Below, piece after piece: positions 25,127 through 33,577 of a stretch of DNA of 50,864 nt. The stretch is from Alphaproteobacteria bacterium (GTDB taxonomy: Bacteria > Pseudomonadota > Alphaproteobacteria > UBA9655): the NCBI GenBank assembly GCA_020049895.1, contig JAGVLE010000005.1, positions 1 to 50,864 of the forward strand, written 5' to 3'. Every line of letters starts with the position of its first letter. Position 1 is the stretch's first letter. The notes beneath the pieces were generated by a model, which made no database searches, was not told where the DNA came from, and saw only the letters and a list, made by a program, of their open reading frames with translations. Made by a program: the position numbers and the translations under genes.

Positions 25127-25918
25127 TCATTCTTTTGAGTCCAGCCGTTCTACCATTTTCTTTTTTATGTCCCCAATAGCTTTGGCGGGATTAAGGCCCT
25201 TGGGGCAGGTGTTGGTGCAGTTCATGATGGTGTGGCAACGGTAGAGCTTAAAGGGGTCCTCCAGCTCATCAAGACGCTCGCTGGTGGCGTCATCCCGGCT
25301 GTCCACAATCCATCGGTGGGATTGCAGAAGGGTGGCTGGGCCTAAATATTTATCCCCATTCCACCAATAGCTGGGGCAGCCTGTCGTACAGGAAAAACAG
25401 AGAATACATTCCCAACTGCCGTCCAATTTTTCGCGATCTTCCTTGCTTTGCAGCCGTTCTTTATCAGGAGGAGGGGCGGAATCTGACTGAAGCCAGGGTT
25501 TCACAGAAGCATATTGGCCGTAAGCAAAGCTGAGGTCTGGGACCAGGTCTTTAATGACATAGAGGTGGGGCAGGGGAGCCACTTTCACGTCTCCGTTGCA
25601 TTCGGAAATGGATTTGGTACAGGCGAGCGTATTGGTTCCGGCAATATTCATCGCACAAGACCCACAAACTCCTTCCCGGCAAGACCGGCGAAAGGTCAAA
25701 GTAGGATCCACCTCATTTTTAATCTTAATGAGGGCATCGAGCACCATCGGACCGCAATCATCTAAGTTGATCTCATACTCATCAAAGCGAGGATTTTCTT
25801 TGGTATCTGGGTCATATCGATAGATCTGAAATGTTTTAAGCCGGGGCCCAGGTAGAGAAGAGGGGTAAGCTTTGCCTTTCTGAAGCCGAGAGTTGGGAGG
25901 AAGGCGAAGTTGAACCAT
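25127..25918 (-). CDS. sdhB: Succinate dehydrogenase iron-sulfur subunit
   Basis: A 263-residue iron-sulfur subunit of complex II, carrying electrons from the flavoprotein to quinone. The 2Fe-2S ligands are in [22 protein letters not shown]. The 4Fe-4S and 3Fe-4S ligands are in [17 protein letters not shown] and [27 protein letters not shown]. Length is normal for alphaproteobacteria. It stands alone: sdhC, sdhD and sdhA, which normally precede it, are absent and 36 bases upstream lies a degenerate tRNA-Ser fragment. The rearrangement that placed the fragment there may have separated it from the operon. Confidence 0.96.
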   Translation of the reverse strand: MVQLRLPPNSRLQKGKAYPSSLPGPRLKTFQIYRYDPDTKENPRFDEYEINLDDCGPMVLDALIKIKNEVDPTLTFRRSCREGVCGSCAMNIAGTNTLACTKSISECNGDVKVAPLPHLYVIKDLVPDLSFAYGQYASVKPWLQSDSAPPPDKERLQSKEDREKLDGSWECILCFSCTTGCPSYWWNGDKYLGPATLLQSHRWIVDSRDDATSERLDELEDPFKLYRCHTIMNCTNTCPKGLNPAKAIGDIKKKMVERLDSKE

Positions 25919-25953
25919 AAGGAGCCTTTGTTCTTAAAAGAAAGGGTTTCACC

Positions 25954-26010
25954 TGGCGGAGGGGATCGGATTTGAGTCCACGATACAACTTTCGCCGTAT
26001 AACGGTTTAG
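25954..26010 (-). other. Degenerate copy of the 3' part of tRNA-Ser(GCU), att-like
   Basis: These 57 bases match the 3' portion of the intact tRNA-Ser at 28184-28275 in the same orientation, with four or five mismatches, all in the T arm. The match begins at the CCA end and stops within the anticodon region. A tRNA 3'-end copy at the far side of a segment is the usual mark left by tRNA-targeted integration. Confidence 0.75.
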
Positions 26011-26198
26011 AACAACGCCCCAAACGCTTGGTTAATAACAAACGTTAATGGATTATAACAGGAAAATCAAGATGTTGCATTTTCCCTGCCTAGTCGTTCC
26101 TAGGACAGGTTAGCATATGCATTTAGGATGGTAATGCCAGGTCCATACACATGGTGAATAAATGTTGTTTTTATGTGTGATCTTGTCATTAAGAGGCC

Positions 26199-27521
26199 TT
26201 AATCTTTTACTGAAAAGAAGAGAGTTTCTTTTGTGGCATCACTTTGTTGTGCCGCTTCCCAATAGTGGGCGTAAGGAATGACAGAAAGCCCAAATCCGTC
26301 CATATTATGGCCTGTACCTGTATCATATCCTCCCACCCCTTCTTGTGTAAATAAATCGGCAAGCCCATCTCGATTAGCTGTTTCCCAAGGCAACAAGGGG
26401 AGAAAGCGATTGCAGTTAAAAATAACCAAATCGTTGTTTTCTGCAATATCGAAAACCAATCCCATATGTCCTCCTGCCCGGTCGGAATATCTCCGTTCAG
26501 AAGAGTTAAAAGAAAGATGGGTATAAATCATGCCTTTTGTAATTTCTGTGATATTTTGGAGGTTCTTTGCTGAGAAATAAGCTAATAAATTTGTGCTACT
26601 TCCACTAGACAACCACTTTTTTTCATCCTCCTCTAAAGGAAGGTCGTCTTTTTGTTTGTTCTGAATGCGTGCTGCAAACAGAAGATCTGCTGTTGTAAAT
26701 TCGTAATGCGCAGGATCATAAGAGGTAAATCCCGTCATTTTAGCTACCAACGAAGAACAATCTTCAGGTGCGTAATGTTTGACAATGCGAGGGCAGTTTG
26801 CAGTTTGTCTATGTCCCCCAAAAGCATAAAAATGATGAAGAGTCAGCAAGCCAAAATCGGTAATATACCTCCATGTGCTAAAATCAGGAAATTGTTCGAA
26901 GAGTGCGTCTCTAAATCCTTTTGGAAACGGAACACGATGAAGAATAGGGGAAGACTGCACGTCTTCTGGAGAAGGAATTTTCCGCGTATGAGTGCTTTCG
27001 ATAGCGAATAAAGCGCCAAGCAGTGTGGTCATTCTTTCATTGCCCCATACGGTTGCGTTATTTGCGACTTCCTTAGAAAGAAGCGGGACAGTATTCTGAT
27101 CATACTCATATCCTTCAGGAAGCTTTCCTGACAAGAGAGTATTAAAATTTTCCCTGTTTGCCAGAAACTGAAGTACTCTTCTAGAGATAATATGGACTTT
27201 ATTAAATCGTAATGGAAATGAGAAGTTTTCATAAAAAGTCGGAAAGTTTCCTTCTTTTTTCTTAAGTATCCTGTGGAATTGGCATGAGCGCTTTATATCT
27301 GTGTTTAAATCGGTAAGTGCTGTTTCGTAAAAGCTATTTCTATCTATACCCTGGCCAATTTCTCGGAGTTTAGCTAATCTAGAGGAAATAGTACATTTTA
27401 CAGCCGTTCTATAGCCTTTTTCATGCGCAGCGATTTCCTCGAGAACTGTGGCATTGCTTGCAAATGAATATCCTACAAGGAGGATTATGAAATAGAAAAA
27501 AAGATTTTTGAGATTTTTCAT
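26199..27521 (-). CDS. Large secreted protein of unknown function
   Basis: A 440-residue product. I choose ATG 27521, which has GGAGAG upstream and begins a signal peptide (MKNLKNLFFYFIILLVGYSFASNA); the frame stays open back to 27725 only through a repeat. The mature protein is soluble-looking, with few cysteines, a helical first third and a C-terminal part containing YSDRAGGHMGLVFDIAENND, NCNRFLPLLPW and TGTGHNMDGFGLSVIPYAHYW. The histidines and aspartates there could suit an enzyme, but I recognise no family. It is the only sizeable gene between the tRNA-Ser copy and the intact tRNA, so it is probably cargo of an inserted element. Confidence 0.72.
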   Translation of the reverse strand: MKNLKNLFFYFIILLVGYSFASNATVLEEIAAHEKGYRTAVKCTISSRLAKLREIGQGIDRNSFYETALTDLNTDIKRSCQFHRILKKKEGNFPTFYENFSFPLRFNKVHIISRRVLQFLANRENFNTLLSGKLPEGYEYDQNTVPLLSKEVANNATVWGNERMTTLLGALFAIESTHTRKIPSPEDVQSSPILHRVPFPKGFRDALFEQFPDFSTWRYITDFGLLTLHHFYAFGGHRQTANCPRIVKHYAPEDCSSLVAKMTGFTSYDPAHYEFTTADLLFAARIQNKQKDDLPLEEDEKKWLSSGSSTNLLAYFSAKNLQNITEITKGMIYTHLSFNSSERRYSDRAGGHMGLVFDIAENNDLVIFNCNRFLPLLPWETANRDGLADLFTQEGVGGYDTGTGHNMDGFGLSVIPYAHYWEAAQQSDATKETLFFSVKD

Positions 27522-27669
27522 AAGGAGCTCTCCACATAATGCACTCACATTATATAGTGAGTGAGACCTTGAGAAACAAGGAAATTCTCTCTGTCGCAGC
27601 CCGGGTAAAAACGAAGAGCATGGAGACAAAATCACTAGATGGTGTAGACGGAGTCTTCTGAATCTTGAA

Positions 27670-27725
27670 CGATAACCGTCATCGAGGCTCGCAATGACGA
27701 AAGGGGTAAGCTTAAAGTATTTCAT
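27670..27725 (+). repeat. GTCAT...CAATGAC repeat, copy
   Basis: GATAACCGTCATCGAGGCTC with CGCAATGACGA and GGGGTAAGCTTAAAGTAT. Its extended flank (TTAACTCGCTTTTAAA, to about 27739) matches the inverted copy starting near 39300, so the repeated unit is longer than the hairpin. Confidence 0.75.
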
Positions 27726-27789
27726 TAACTCGCTTTTAAAGTGGAAAGGCTATGAAGAATGCTTAATGGGGCCAAAATGGCTAACAGAA

Positions 27790-28169
27790 TCATCCCTTAG
27801 GTTTTGCTCTCCCTTGTTGCGATTCAGGCAATCGTACTAAAGTCGCCATAGAATCAGCAAGTTTTTGGCTCGGGGGAGTTGCTTTATGATCTCTAAGCTT
27901 TTTTGCAAATAAAATAGCTAAGGCCTCTTTTTTTCTTGGTTGTCTCGTGAAATCTCCAGCTCATTGATAACGTGATGCATCATTTCTAAGTAGGGCGTGG
28001 TATATTCCGAAGAGACCGTAGAAGCTGCAGGAATTACATTTAAATCTAGAAGAAGCTCATTCAGGACAGTATGGTACTCAATCCTGGAGGATTCAGGAGA
28101 AAGTGACTTCCTTACAGAAGGCGCACCAGTGTCCCATGGAGCTATTTTTAGGAGAAATTTTCTTATCAA
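27790..28169 (-). pseudogene. Gene remnant with an A7 frameshift, next to tRNA-Ser
   Basis: A coding-like frame (APWDTGAPSVRKSLSPESS..., then MMHHVINELEISRDNQEKK) meets a run of seven A (27928-27934 as T on the plus strand) and stops at TAG a few codons later. With one extra A it continues as EALAILFAKKLRDHKATPPS and LADSMATLVRLPESQQGRAK to TGA at 27790. No proper start is visible: the frame runs back into the tRNA, and TTG 28169 is the only weak candidate. It looks like a 5'-truncated, frameshifted gene. The family is unknown. Confidence 0.5.
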
Positions 28170-28183
28170 AAAACTCTGGAAAC

Positions 28184-28275
28184 TGGCGGAGGGGATGGGA
28201 TTCGAACCCACGATACAACTTTCGCCGTATAACGGTTTAGCAAACCGTCGCCTTCAGCCACTCGGCCACCCCTCC
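28184..28275 (-). tRNA. tRNA-Ser(GCU)
   Basis: A 92-base type II tRNA with encoded CCA. The acceptor stem is GGAGGGG/CCCCTCC, the D arm GTGGCCGAGTGGCTGAAGGC, the anticodon stem ACGGT/ACCGT with loop TTGCTAA (anticodon GCT), then a long variable arm and T loop GTTCGAATC. Its 3' part is duplicated in degenerate form at 25954-26010. Confidence 0.97.
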
Positions 28276-28334
28276 TCAAGAGAATAATCAATTTTTAGCT
28301 GGCCTTTCGGCGCTCTGTCAATTGATGTTTTTAT

Positions 28335-30089
28335 TTAGGTAGATGCAAACGTGACGTCTTCAAGGGTTAAGGTAACCTTTTGCTTCCCTCCCCAGGTGTC
28401 TAGTTTAGGAGAAGCTAGCAGGTAGAGCGGGCGCTTTTGCCCCTCCATTAAGGCTTTTCCTACAGCGGTATCCTTGAGGCGAAAGCCTATTCCCTCTACA
28501 GACACCCCTTCGCCTTGAGAAAAGCGGCATCGAATATGTTGATCTTGGATAAGAGTATAAGAAGTTACCATTACATCTGTAAAAATGAATTTTGGAGAAG
28601 GATTCCCCATCCCAAAAGGCGAGAATCCCTCCATTTCTTCCAAAAATGAAGGAGTTAAAGCGCGAAGATCTAAATACCCATCACATAAAAGAGACGGCGT
28701 GAAATCAAGGGTGTCTGACATCAACTCAGCATTGAGAAACTCTAAGAAAGCAGGAAGCTGTTGTTTTGTAATGGAAAACCCAGCTGCCATGGCATGGCCT
28801 CCCCCTCCCAAAATATATCCTAAATGATGGGCTTTATGGATAAATCGACCAAAATCAAATCCGGGAATAGAGCGAGCCGACGCTTTTCCGATTCCCTTTT
28901 CATTCCATGCAATGACAGCTGTTGGTTTGTGGAATTTTTCTTTAAGGCGTCCTGCCACAATCCCAATGACTCCCTCATGCCATTCGGCATGGTCAACGAC
29001 AATGGCTGGAGAGGATGGATTGACTTGCAAAAGAGCTTGCTCAAGGGCAGTTGTCTCGAAAACACGACGTTCTTGGTTGTAGGCCTCTAGTTTTTTAGCG
29101 ATTTCAGAGGCTTCAGCAGGATTTTGTGTCGACAAGAGCCGTGTGCCTAAAAATGATTCTCCCACACGTCCCCCGGCGTTAATACGGGGGCCGAAAATGA
29201 ATCCCAGGTGATAAGGGCTGGGTTTTTCATTCAGGCCTGAGTGATCAGCGAGAGTTTGAAGGCCTATGTTTTGTCGCTTTGCCATAACCTTAAGGCCTTG
29301 TGCCACAAACGTGCGATTAAGCCCCGTTAAAGGCATGACATCACATACCGTCCCAAGGGCTACTAAATCGAGGAAAGACATTAAATCAGGCTCTGGAATA
29401 TCTTTATAGAAGCCTTCTTTGCGCAAGGCGCGATTAAGGGCAACAACAAATAGAAAAGAAAGCCCAACCGCTGCGAGATGACCTAAGGTCTGAGTCACGT
29501 TTTCTTGCTCATCTAATCGGTTAGGATTGACCAGAGCATACACAGAGGGAAGCTGAGCTTCGGGGGCATGGTGGTCTAAGACAATGATATCCATCCCTTG
29601 TGTTGCGGCAAAAGCTTCAAAAGAAGTTGTTCCACAATCCACCGTAATCATAACGGTGTAGCCTTGTTGCTTAAATTTTTGAATACCAGGAGCGTTAGGG
29701 CCATACCCTTCTTTAAGGCGATCTGGAATATACACAGCTGTGGGAATACGGAGAGCCGTAAAAAAACGGCTCAGAAGGGCGCTGGATGTGGCGCCATCAA
29801 CGTCATAATCTCCCCAAATAAGAATTTTTTCTTGTCCCCTAACAGCTTGAAGGAGGCGCTCTACCGAGCGGTCCATATCTTTTAAAATAAGAGGATCCGG
29901 GAGCTGGCTACGTAGCGATGGTTCTAGAAAAAGAGGAGCTGAATCAAGACTATGTCCACGCATGGCAAGAAGGCGAGCAAGTGTGGGAGAAACGCCTAAT
30001 TTTTGGGTGAAGGTTAGCGTTTGTGTATCTTCACAAGGCCTTAAAAGCCAGCGTTTTCCAGAGAGGGAAGAGGAACAAACTTCCTTCAT
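28335..30089 (-). CDS. recJ: Single-stranded-DNA-specific exonuclease RecJ
   Basis: A 584-residue 5'-3' single-strand exonuclease used in recombinational and mismatch repair. DHH phosphoesterase motifs are present: WGDYDVDGATSSALL (motif I), TVDCG (II), VLDHHAPE (III) and LVALGTVCDVMPL (IV). The DHHA1 part holds the GGGGHAMAAGFS motif, and an OB-like C-terminal domain follows. Length is within the family range (about 570-600). It begins six bases after the GST gene on the same strand. A few tRNA-proximal bases separate its end from tRNA-Ser. Confidence 0.96.
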   Translation of the reverse strand: MKEVCSSSLSGKRWLLRPCEDTQTLTFTQKLGVSPTLARLLAMRGHSLDSAPLFLEPSLRSQLPDPLILKDMDRSVERLLQAVRGQEKILIWGDYDVDGATSSALLSRFFTALRIPTAVYIPDRLKEGYGPNAPGIQKFKQQGYTVMITVDCGTTSFEAFAATQGMDIIVLDHHAPEAQLPSVYALVNPNRLDEQENVTQTLGHLAAVGLSFLFVVALNRALRKEGFYKDIPEPDLMSFLDLVALGTVCDVMPLTGLNRTFVAQGLKVMAKRQNIGLQTLADHSGLNEKPSPYHLGFIFGPRINAGGRVGESFLGTRLLSTQNPAEASEIAKKLEAYNQERRVFETTALEQALLQVNPSSPAIVVDHAEWHEGVIGIVAGRLKEKFHKPTAVIAWNEKGIGKASARSIPGFDFGRFIHKAHHLGYILGGGGHAMAAGFSITKQQLPAFLEFLNAELMSDTLDFTPSLLCDGYLDLRALTPSFLEEMEGFSPFGMGNPSPKFIFTDVMVTSYTLIQDQHIRCRFSQGEGVSVEGIGFRLKDTAVGKALMEGQKRPLYLLASPKLDTWGGKQKVTLTLEDVTFAST

Positions 30090-30095
30090 AATTCT

Positions 30096-30764
30096 TTAAA
30101 AATCTAAGTTGGCATAATGAGGGGCAGGGGGCATGCCAGGGACAACATCCCCTAAGAGAGAGCGAAAACTGGGGCGAGACTTCACGCGGGCATACCATGT
30201 TTTGGCAATTTGATGCTTTTCCCAAGGAACATTATTGAGGTAATCGAGACAGGAAAGATGAGCTGCAGCCGAAATATCTGCAAGGGAAAATTCTTCCCCA
30301 GCCAGCCATTTGCGGCGATCACAAAGCCAAGCTATGTACTCTAAATGGTCGTGAATATTCGTATTTCCTATGCGAATAGCTGCTGAATCAGGTCCCCCTT
30401 GTCCCATTTTACGTCGCAGTACTTTTTCGTAAACTAAATTATGCGTGACTTCTGCGTTAAATTTATCGTCAAACCAGATAGAAAGACGCCGGACTTCAGC
30501 GCGTTGAGCTGAGGTTTGGCCTAAAAGAGAGGGCTCAAAATAGACTTCATCCAAATATTCTGCAATAGGATAAGCGTTTGCGATGTTCTTTCCATCGTCA
30601 TCTGTGAGGACGGGAGGCATCCCTTCAGGATTGAGGGCCAGGAAAGAAGGCATAATTTCCCAAGGCTTTATAACGATAGCATCAAACGCGAGTTTTTTTT
30701 CCGCAAGAGCAATGCGAATTTTACGAGAAAAAGGACAGAGCCAGTAGTGATAAAGCTTACGCAT
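30096..30764 (-). CDS. Glutathione S-transferase family protein
   Basis: A 222-residue protein with an N-terminal thioredoxin-like domain (LYHYWLCPFSRKIRIALAEK, with CPFS at the glutathione site) containing the conserved GMPPVLTDDDG, and an all-helical C-terminal domain that includes WLAGEEFSLADISAAAHLSCLDYL. The cysteine at the active site suggests an omega/beta-like or MauG-unrelated FzlA-type member; in alphaproteobacteria one such protein (FzlA) binds FtsZ, and the full-length layout is compatible. It is followed directly by recJ. The exact subclass is not resolved from sequence alone. Confidence 0.82.
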   Translation of the reverse strand: MRKLYHYWLCPFSRKIRIALAEKKLAFDAIVIKPWEIMPSFLALNPEGMPPVLTDDDGKNIANAYPIAEYLDEVYFEPSLLGQTSAQRAEVRRLSIWFDDKFNAEVTHNLVYEKVLRRKMGQGGPDSAAIRIGNTNIHDHLEYIAWLCDRRKWLAGEEFSLADISAAAHLSCLDYLNNVPWEKHQIAKTWYARVKSRPSFRSLLGDVVPGMPPAPHYANLDF

Positions 30765-30833
30765 TGCAAAGATTCCTTAGTCCAATTATAACCTTGTAGT
30801 CCTCAAACTTATTTTCTACCATAAGGTGATTAC

Positions 30834-31628
30834 ATGCCTCTAGAACAAATCTTCGTTCTTTCTTTGATTCAGGGCCTTACGGAATTTATTCCAGTGAGTT
30901 CATCAGCCCATCTTCTTTTGGTCTCTACGTTATGTGGTTGGAAAGATCAAGGCCTTATAATGGATGTTGCGGCCCACTTTGGAACCTTGGGGTCTGTCCT
31001 TGTGTATTTCCGAGCCGATGTTATTTCTCTTTTTCAAGGGTTTTTCTCGCTCTTGAAGGGGAAGAAGACTCTCAAAACAGATCTTTTCCTTAATCTTGTG
31101 ATCGCAACAATTCCTGTTGTTTTTTTAGGAACTGTTTTTGATATGCTTATAGGGGATGCCTTTAGAGGGATGATGGTCATTGCATGGATGAGTATTATTT
31201 TTGGAGTCCTTCTTTATATTGCAGATCGCTATGGAGCTCAGAAAGAAAAGGTGTCTGACACCACCTTACGGAGAGCTCTTTATTTTGGGCTCGGCCAATG
31301 CCTTTCTCTCATTAATGGAGTGAGCCGCTCGGGATCTTGTATAATGGTTGGTCGTTTCCTTAACTATACACGGCAGGAAGCCGCTCACTTTGCTTTTTTG
31401 ATGGCCATTCCTACAATGATTGCGGCCTGTACGCTGAAAGGCTACCAACTCTTTAAAAACAACGACTTCAGTCTTTTAAATGATGCAGCCCTTATGGCAG
31501 GACTCTCCTTTGTTTTTGGCTTTTGCACAATTAGTTTTATGATGAATTGGCTTAAAAGCGCTACATTCACCCCTTTTGTAATTTATCGTATCCTTCTGGG
31601 TCTTACACTTCTTGCGAGCACCTTTTAG
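30834..31628 (+). CDS. uppP: Undecaprenyl-diphosphatase UppP (BacA)
   Basis: A 264-residue inner-membrane phosphatase that recycles undecaprenyl diphosphate to the lipid carrier used for peptidoglycan and surface-polysaccharide synthesis. The first conserved block is QGLTEFIPVSSSAHLLLV near residue 14, and the second is GVSRSGSCIMVGRFLNYTRQEAAHFAFLMAIPTM around residue 160, containing the catalytic glutamate/serine and arginine positions. Eight membrane segments are evident. Length is standard. Its presence indicates that cell-wall lipid carrier recycling is retained. It has no same-strand partner here. Confidence 0.95.
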   Translation: MPLEQIFVLSLIQGLTEFIPVSSSAHLLLVSTLCGWKDQGLIMDVAAHFGTLGSVLVYFRADVISLFQGFFSLLKGKKTLKTDLFLNLVIATIPVVFLGTVFDMLIGDAFRGMMVIAWMSIIFGVLLYIADRYGAQKEKVSDTTLRRALYFGLGQCLSLINGVSRSGSCIMVGRFLNYTRQEAAHFAFLMAIPTMIAACTLKGYQLFKNNDFSLLNDAALMAGLSFVFGFCTISFMMNWLKSATFTPFVIYRILLGLTLLASTF

Positions 31629-31637
31629 AGGATTTTT

Positions 31638-32273
31638 TTATACGGGCTGTCCTTTTGGTTTTTGAGAGACTGAAGGACTAGAAGTTGTTGTTGTCGAACT
31701 TTTCTTTGTTACCTCTGCATTTCTTGTATCTAACTCTAGGAAAATGCGCGATGCTTTTGCTGCTCCAAGTTCAAGCATAAGGCTATCGACCATGTATTGC
31801 ATGGCTTCCCGAAAATAAATTTCTTTTAGAGGGACAATAACTGTTCCCATATAGAGAGGTTCAGCAGGTGGTCGTTGTTTGTTTCCATAAAATCTGATCT
31901 CTAGCATGTAGCGTTTAGGAACAGTGAGATACTTTTCAGAAAACTTCATCCCTCGATGTGGGGCCTTGGGAAAGTGAGGTTTTTTTTCGGGGAGAATTGC
32001 ATAGTCAACGAGCACAAGAGTAATTTTTTCAAATTTTTTAGGATAAAGGGCCATTCCGAGTCGAATAAATTGATCAACAGAGGAAAAATCTGCTTCCTCA
32101 AGGGTTGCAGCTCGCTCTGAAGGAATAATTTGAACCCATGGCCAAGGCACTGTATCCATCTTTTGAGTATAGAAAGCTTGGTCTGCCTGAGGAAGATCGC
32201 ATTTCTTATAACTTTCAGGAGAAGAACAAGCCCCTAAAAGGCAAATTACGAAGAGTCCTATTGTTTTTTTCAT
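31638..32273 (-). CDS. Lipoprotein of unknown function
   Basis: A 211-residue lipoprotein: signal peptide MKKTIGLFVICLLGACSSP with the lipobox LLGAC (Cys16 lipidated). The mature part has a compact domain (ITLVLVDYAILPEKKP..., YMLEIRFYGNK) and a serine/threonine-rich tail ending in SVSQKPKGQPV. It is the third gene of a minus-strand run after the YfgM-like gene and bamB, 22 bases after bamB, and may be a companion of outer-membrane biogenesis. No named family is recognised; the Asp after the Cys+1 region that would favour inner-membrane retention is absent, so outer-membrane sorting is likely. Confidence 0.72.
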   Translation of the reverse strand: MKKTIGLFVICLLGACSSPESYKKCDLPQADQAFYTQKMDTVPWPWVQIIPSERAATLEEADFSSVDQFIRLGMALYPKKFEKITLVLVDYAILPEKKPHFPKAPHRGMKFSEKYLTVPKRYMLEIRFYGNKQRPPAEPLYMGTVIVPLKEIYFREAMQYMVDSLMLELGAAKASRIFLELDTRNAEVTKKSSTTTTSSPSVSQKPKGQPV

Positions 32274-32295
32274 ATTTTTTCCTTGTTTTTTACAG

Positions 32296-33573
32296 TTAAT
32301 GTAAAGCTATCAAATTTCCGTCTTGTGATAAAAGATAAAGTATTTCTTGAGCTGAAAAAGGAGGTAGGACAAAAGAAGAAGCTAAATCCAGAGATGAAAT
32401 CCTGCCCCCTGTTGTAGGATCAAACGAAACCAATTCTCCGCTTATGTTGGTAAGATATAGTTTTCCACCAGCTACCAAAGGACCTTCCCAAATGACTTTA
32501 TGAGGAGAGTCAGGATCGGATGGCAGTTTTTTTATCCACACGACTTGCCCGTGCTTAAGGGTTAGACATAAAAGCTCATTAAGGGAGCTAATCATAAAGA
32601 TGAAATCTCCGATAACAGCAGGCGTTCGAGTTCCCCCTATACGGCGTTCCCAAAGTTTTTCTCCTCGGCGTAAATCGTAGACAGCCATTTTTTGATTGTG
32701 ACCGACGATAACCACCATATTTTGGCCGACAATAGGGAGGGCTTTGATATGAGAAAGAGAGGAAAGAGAATCAGGACGCCTTGTTGTTGTGAGTGTCTGT
32801 GTCCATAATTGATGTCCGTTTTCTGTCTTAAGAGCATAAATTTCCCCTGATGAATAAGGGACAATAACGACGCCATTGGCTACAGCAGGACTAGTGGTTC
32901 CTAAAAGGCCAGCATATTCTGTGATGCCGACGTGGTTCCATAAAGGGGCTCCATTTTCAGCATTGAGGACTTCCAGCTGGTTACTAATGGTGAGGATGTA
33001 AAGGCGATCATTTGCAAAGGTGGGGGCTGCGCGGACGGGACTTGGCATAGGAACACGCCACATGATTTGTCCAGTTTTTGCGTCAAGAGCAAGAGCTTCA
33101 GCATGAGGGGACGTCACAAAGACTTTTCCTTGTCCATAGGCGAGGCCTCCTCCAAGGAAAGGACCATCATGGGTTGTTACAGGAGCTTCCCATAGGGTAT
33201 TTCCTGAGTGTGTTTCAATAGCTGTGACGTTTCCGTAAGTATCAAGAACATAGGCTGTCCCCTCAGCAACAATAGGGGAAGCCAGAAGTTTAGTATCTCC
33301 CCCAGAGTTTGTTGACGCCGTCCAAAAAGGAGAAAGCGTTTCGGGTATCGAAAAATTAGGCATAACATGGTCAGCTTCGCCGCCGGCCTGTGGCCAATCT
33401 CGTCCAATTTCAGAAAGAGGAAGATGAACATCTATATCTTTTGCGTCTCTATCAGGGGTTAGAGACGATGCATAATTAACGACAGGAATGCGCGTTCCTG
33501 AAATAGGAGTTTTCTCAGGATCACACGCCGCTAGAGTGAGGGCAGCAAGCATTAATCCAAGATATTTCTTCAT
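32296..33573 (-). CDS. bamB: Outer membrane assembly lipoprotein BamB
   Basis: A 425-residue lipoprotein with eight PQQ-type beta-propeller repeats, the BamB component of the outer-membrane protein assembly machine. ATG 33573 gives the signal peptide MKKYLGLMLAALTLAACDPE with lipobox LAAC. Propeller repeats are visible as GNVTAIETHSGNTLWEAPV, KTGQIMWRVPMPSPVRAAPTF, NGAPLWNHVG, NGHQLWTQTL and RGEKLWERRIGG. It begins four bases after the YfgM-like gene, as in other proteobacteria where the two are adjacent. The frame remains open upstream to 33627, but that part lacks a signal peptide. Confidence 0.93.
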   Translation of the reverse strand: MKKYLGLMLAALTLAACDPEKTPISGTRIPVVNYASSLTPDRDAKDIDVHLPLSEIGRDWPQAGGEADHVMPNFSIPETLSPFWTASTNSGGDTKLLASPIVAEGTAYVLDTYGNVTAIETHSGNTLWEAPVTTHDGPFLGGGLAYGQGKVFVTSPHAEALALDAKTGQIMWRVPMPSPVRAAPTFANDRLYILTISNQLEVLNAENGAPLWNHVGITEYAGLLGTTSPAVANGVVIVPYSSGEIYALKTENGHQLWTQTLTTTRRPDSLSSLSHIKALPIVGQNMVVIVGHNQKMAVYDLRRGEKLWERRIGGTRTPAVIGDFIFMISSLNELLCLTLKHGQVVWIKKLPSDPDSPHKVIWEGPLVAGGKLYLTNISGELVSFDPTTGGRISSLDLASSFVLPPFSAQEILYLLSQDGNLIALH

Positions 33574-33577
33574 GTTT

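Noticed and set aside
27522-27725. N-terminal extension of the large secreted protein back to 27725
   Set aside because: The extension is a translated interspersed repeat; the signal peptide and ribosome site support the start at 27521.
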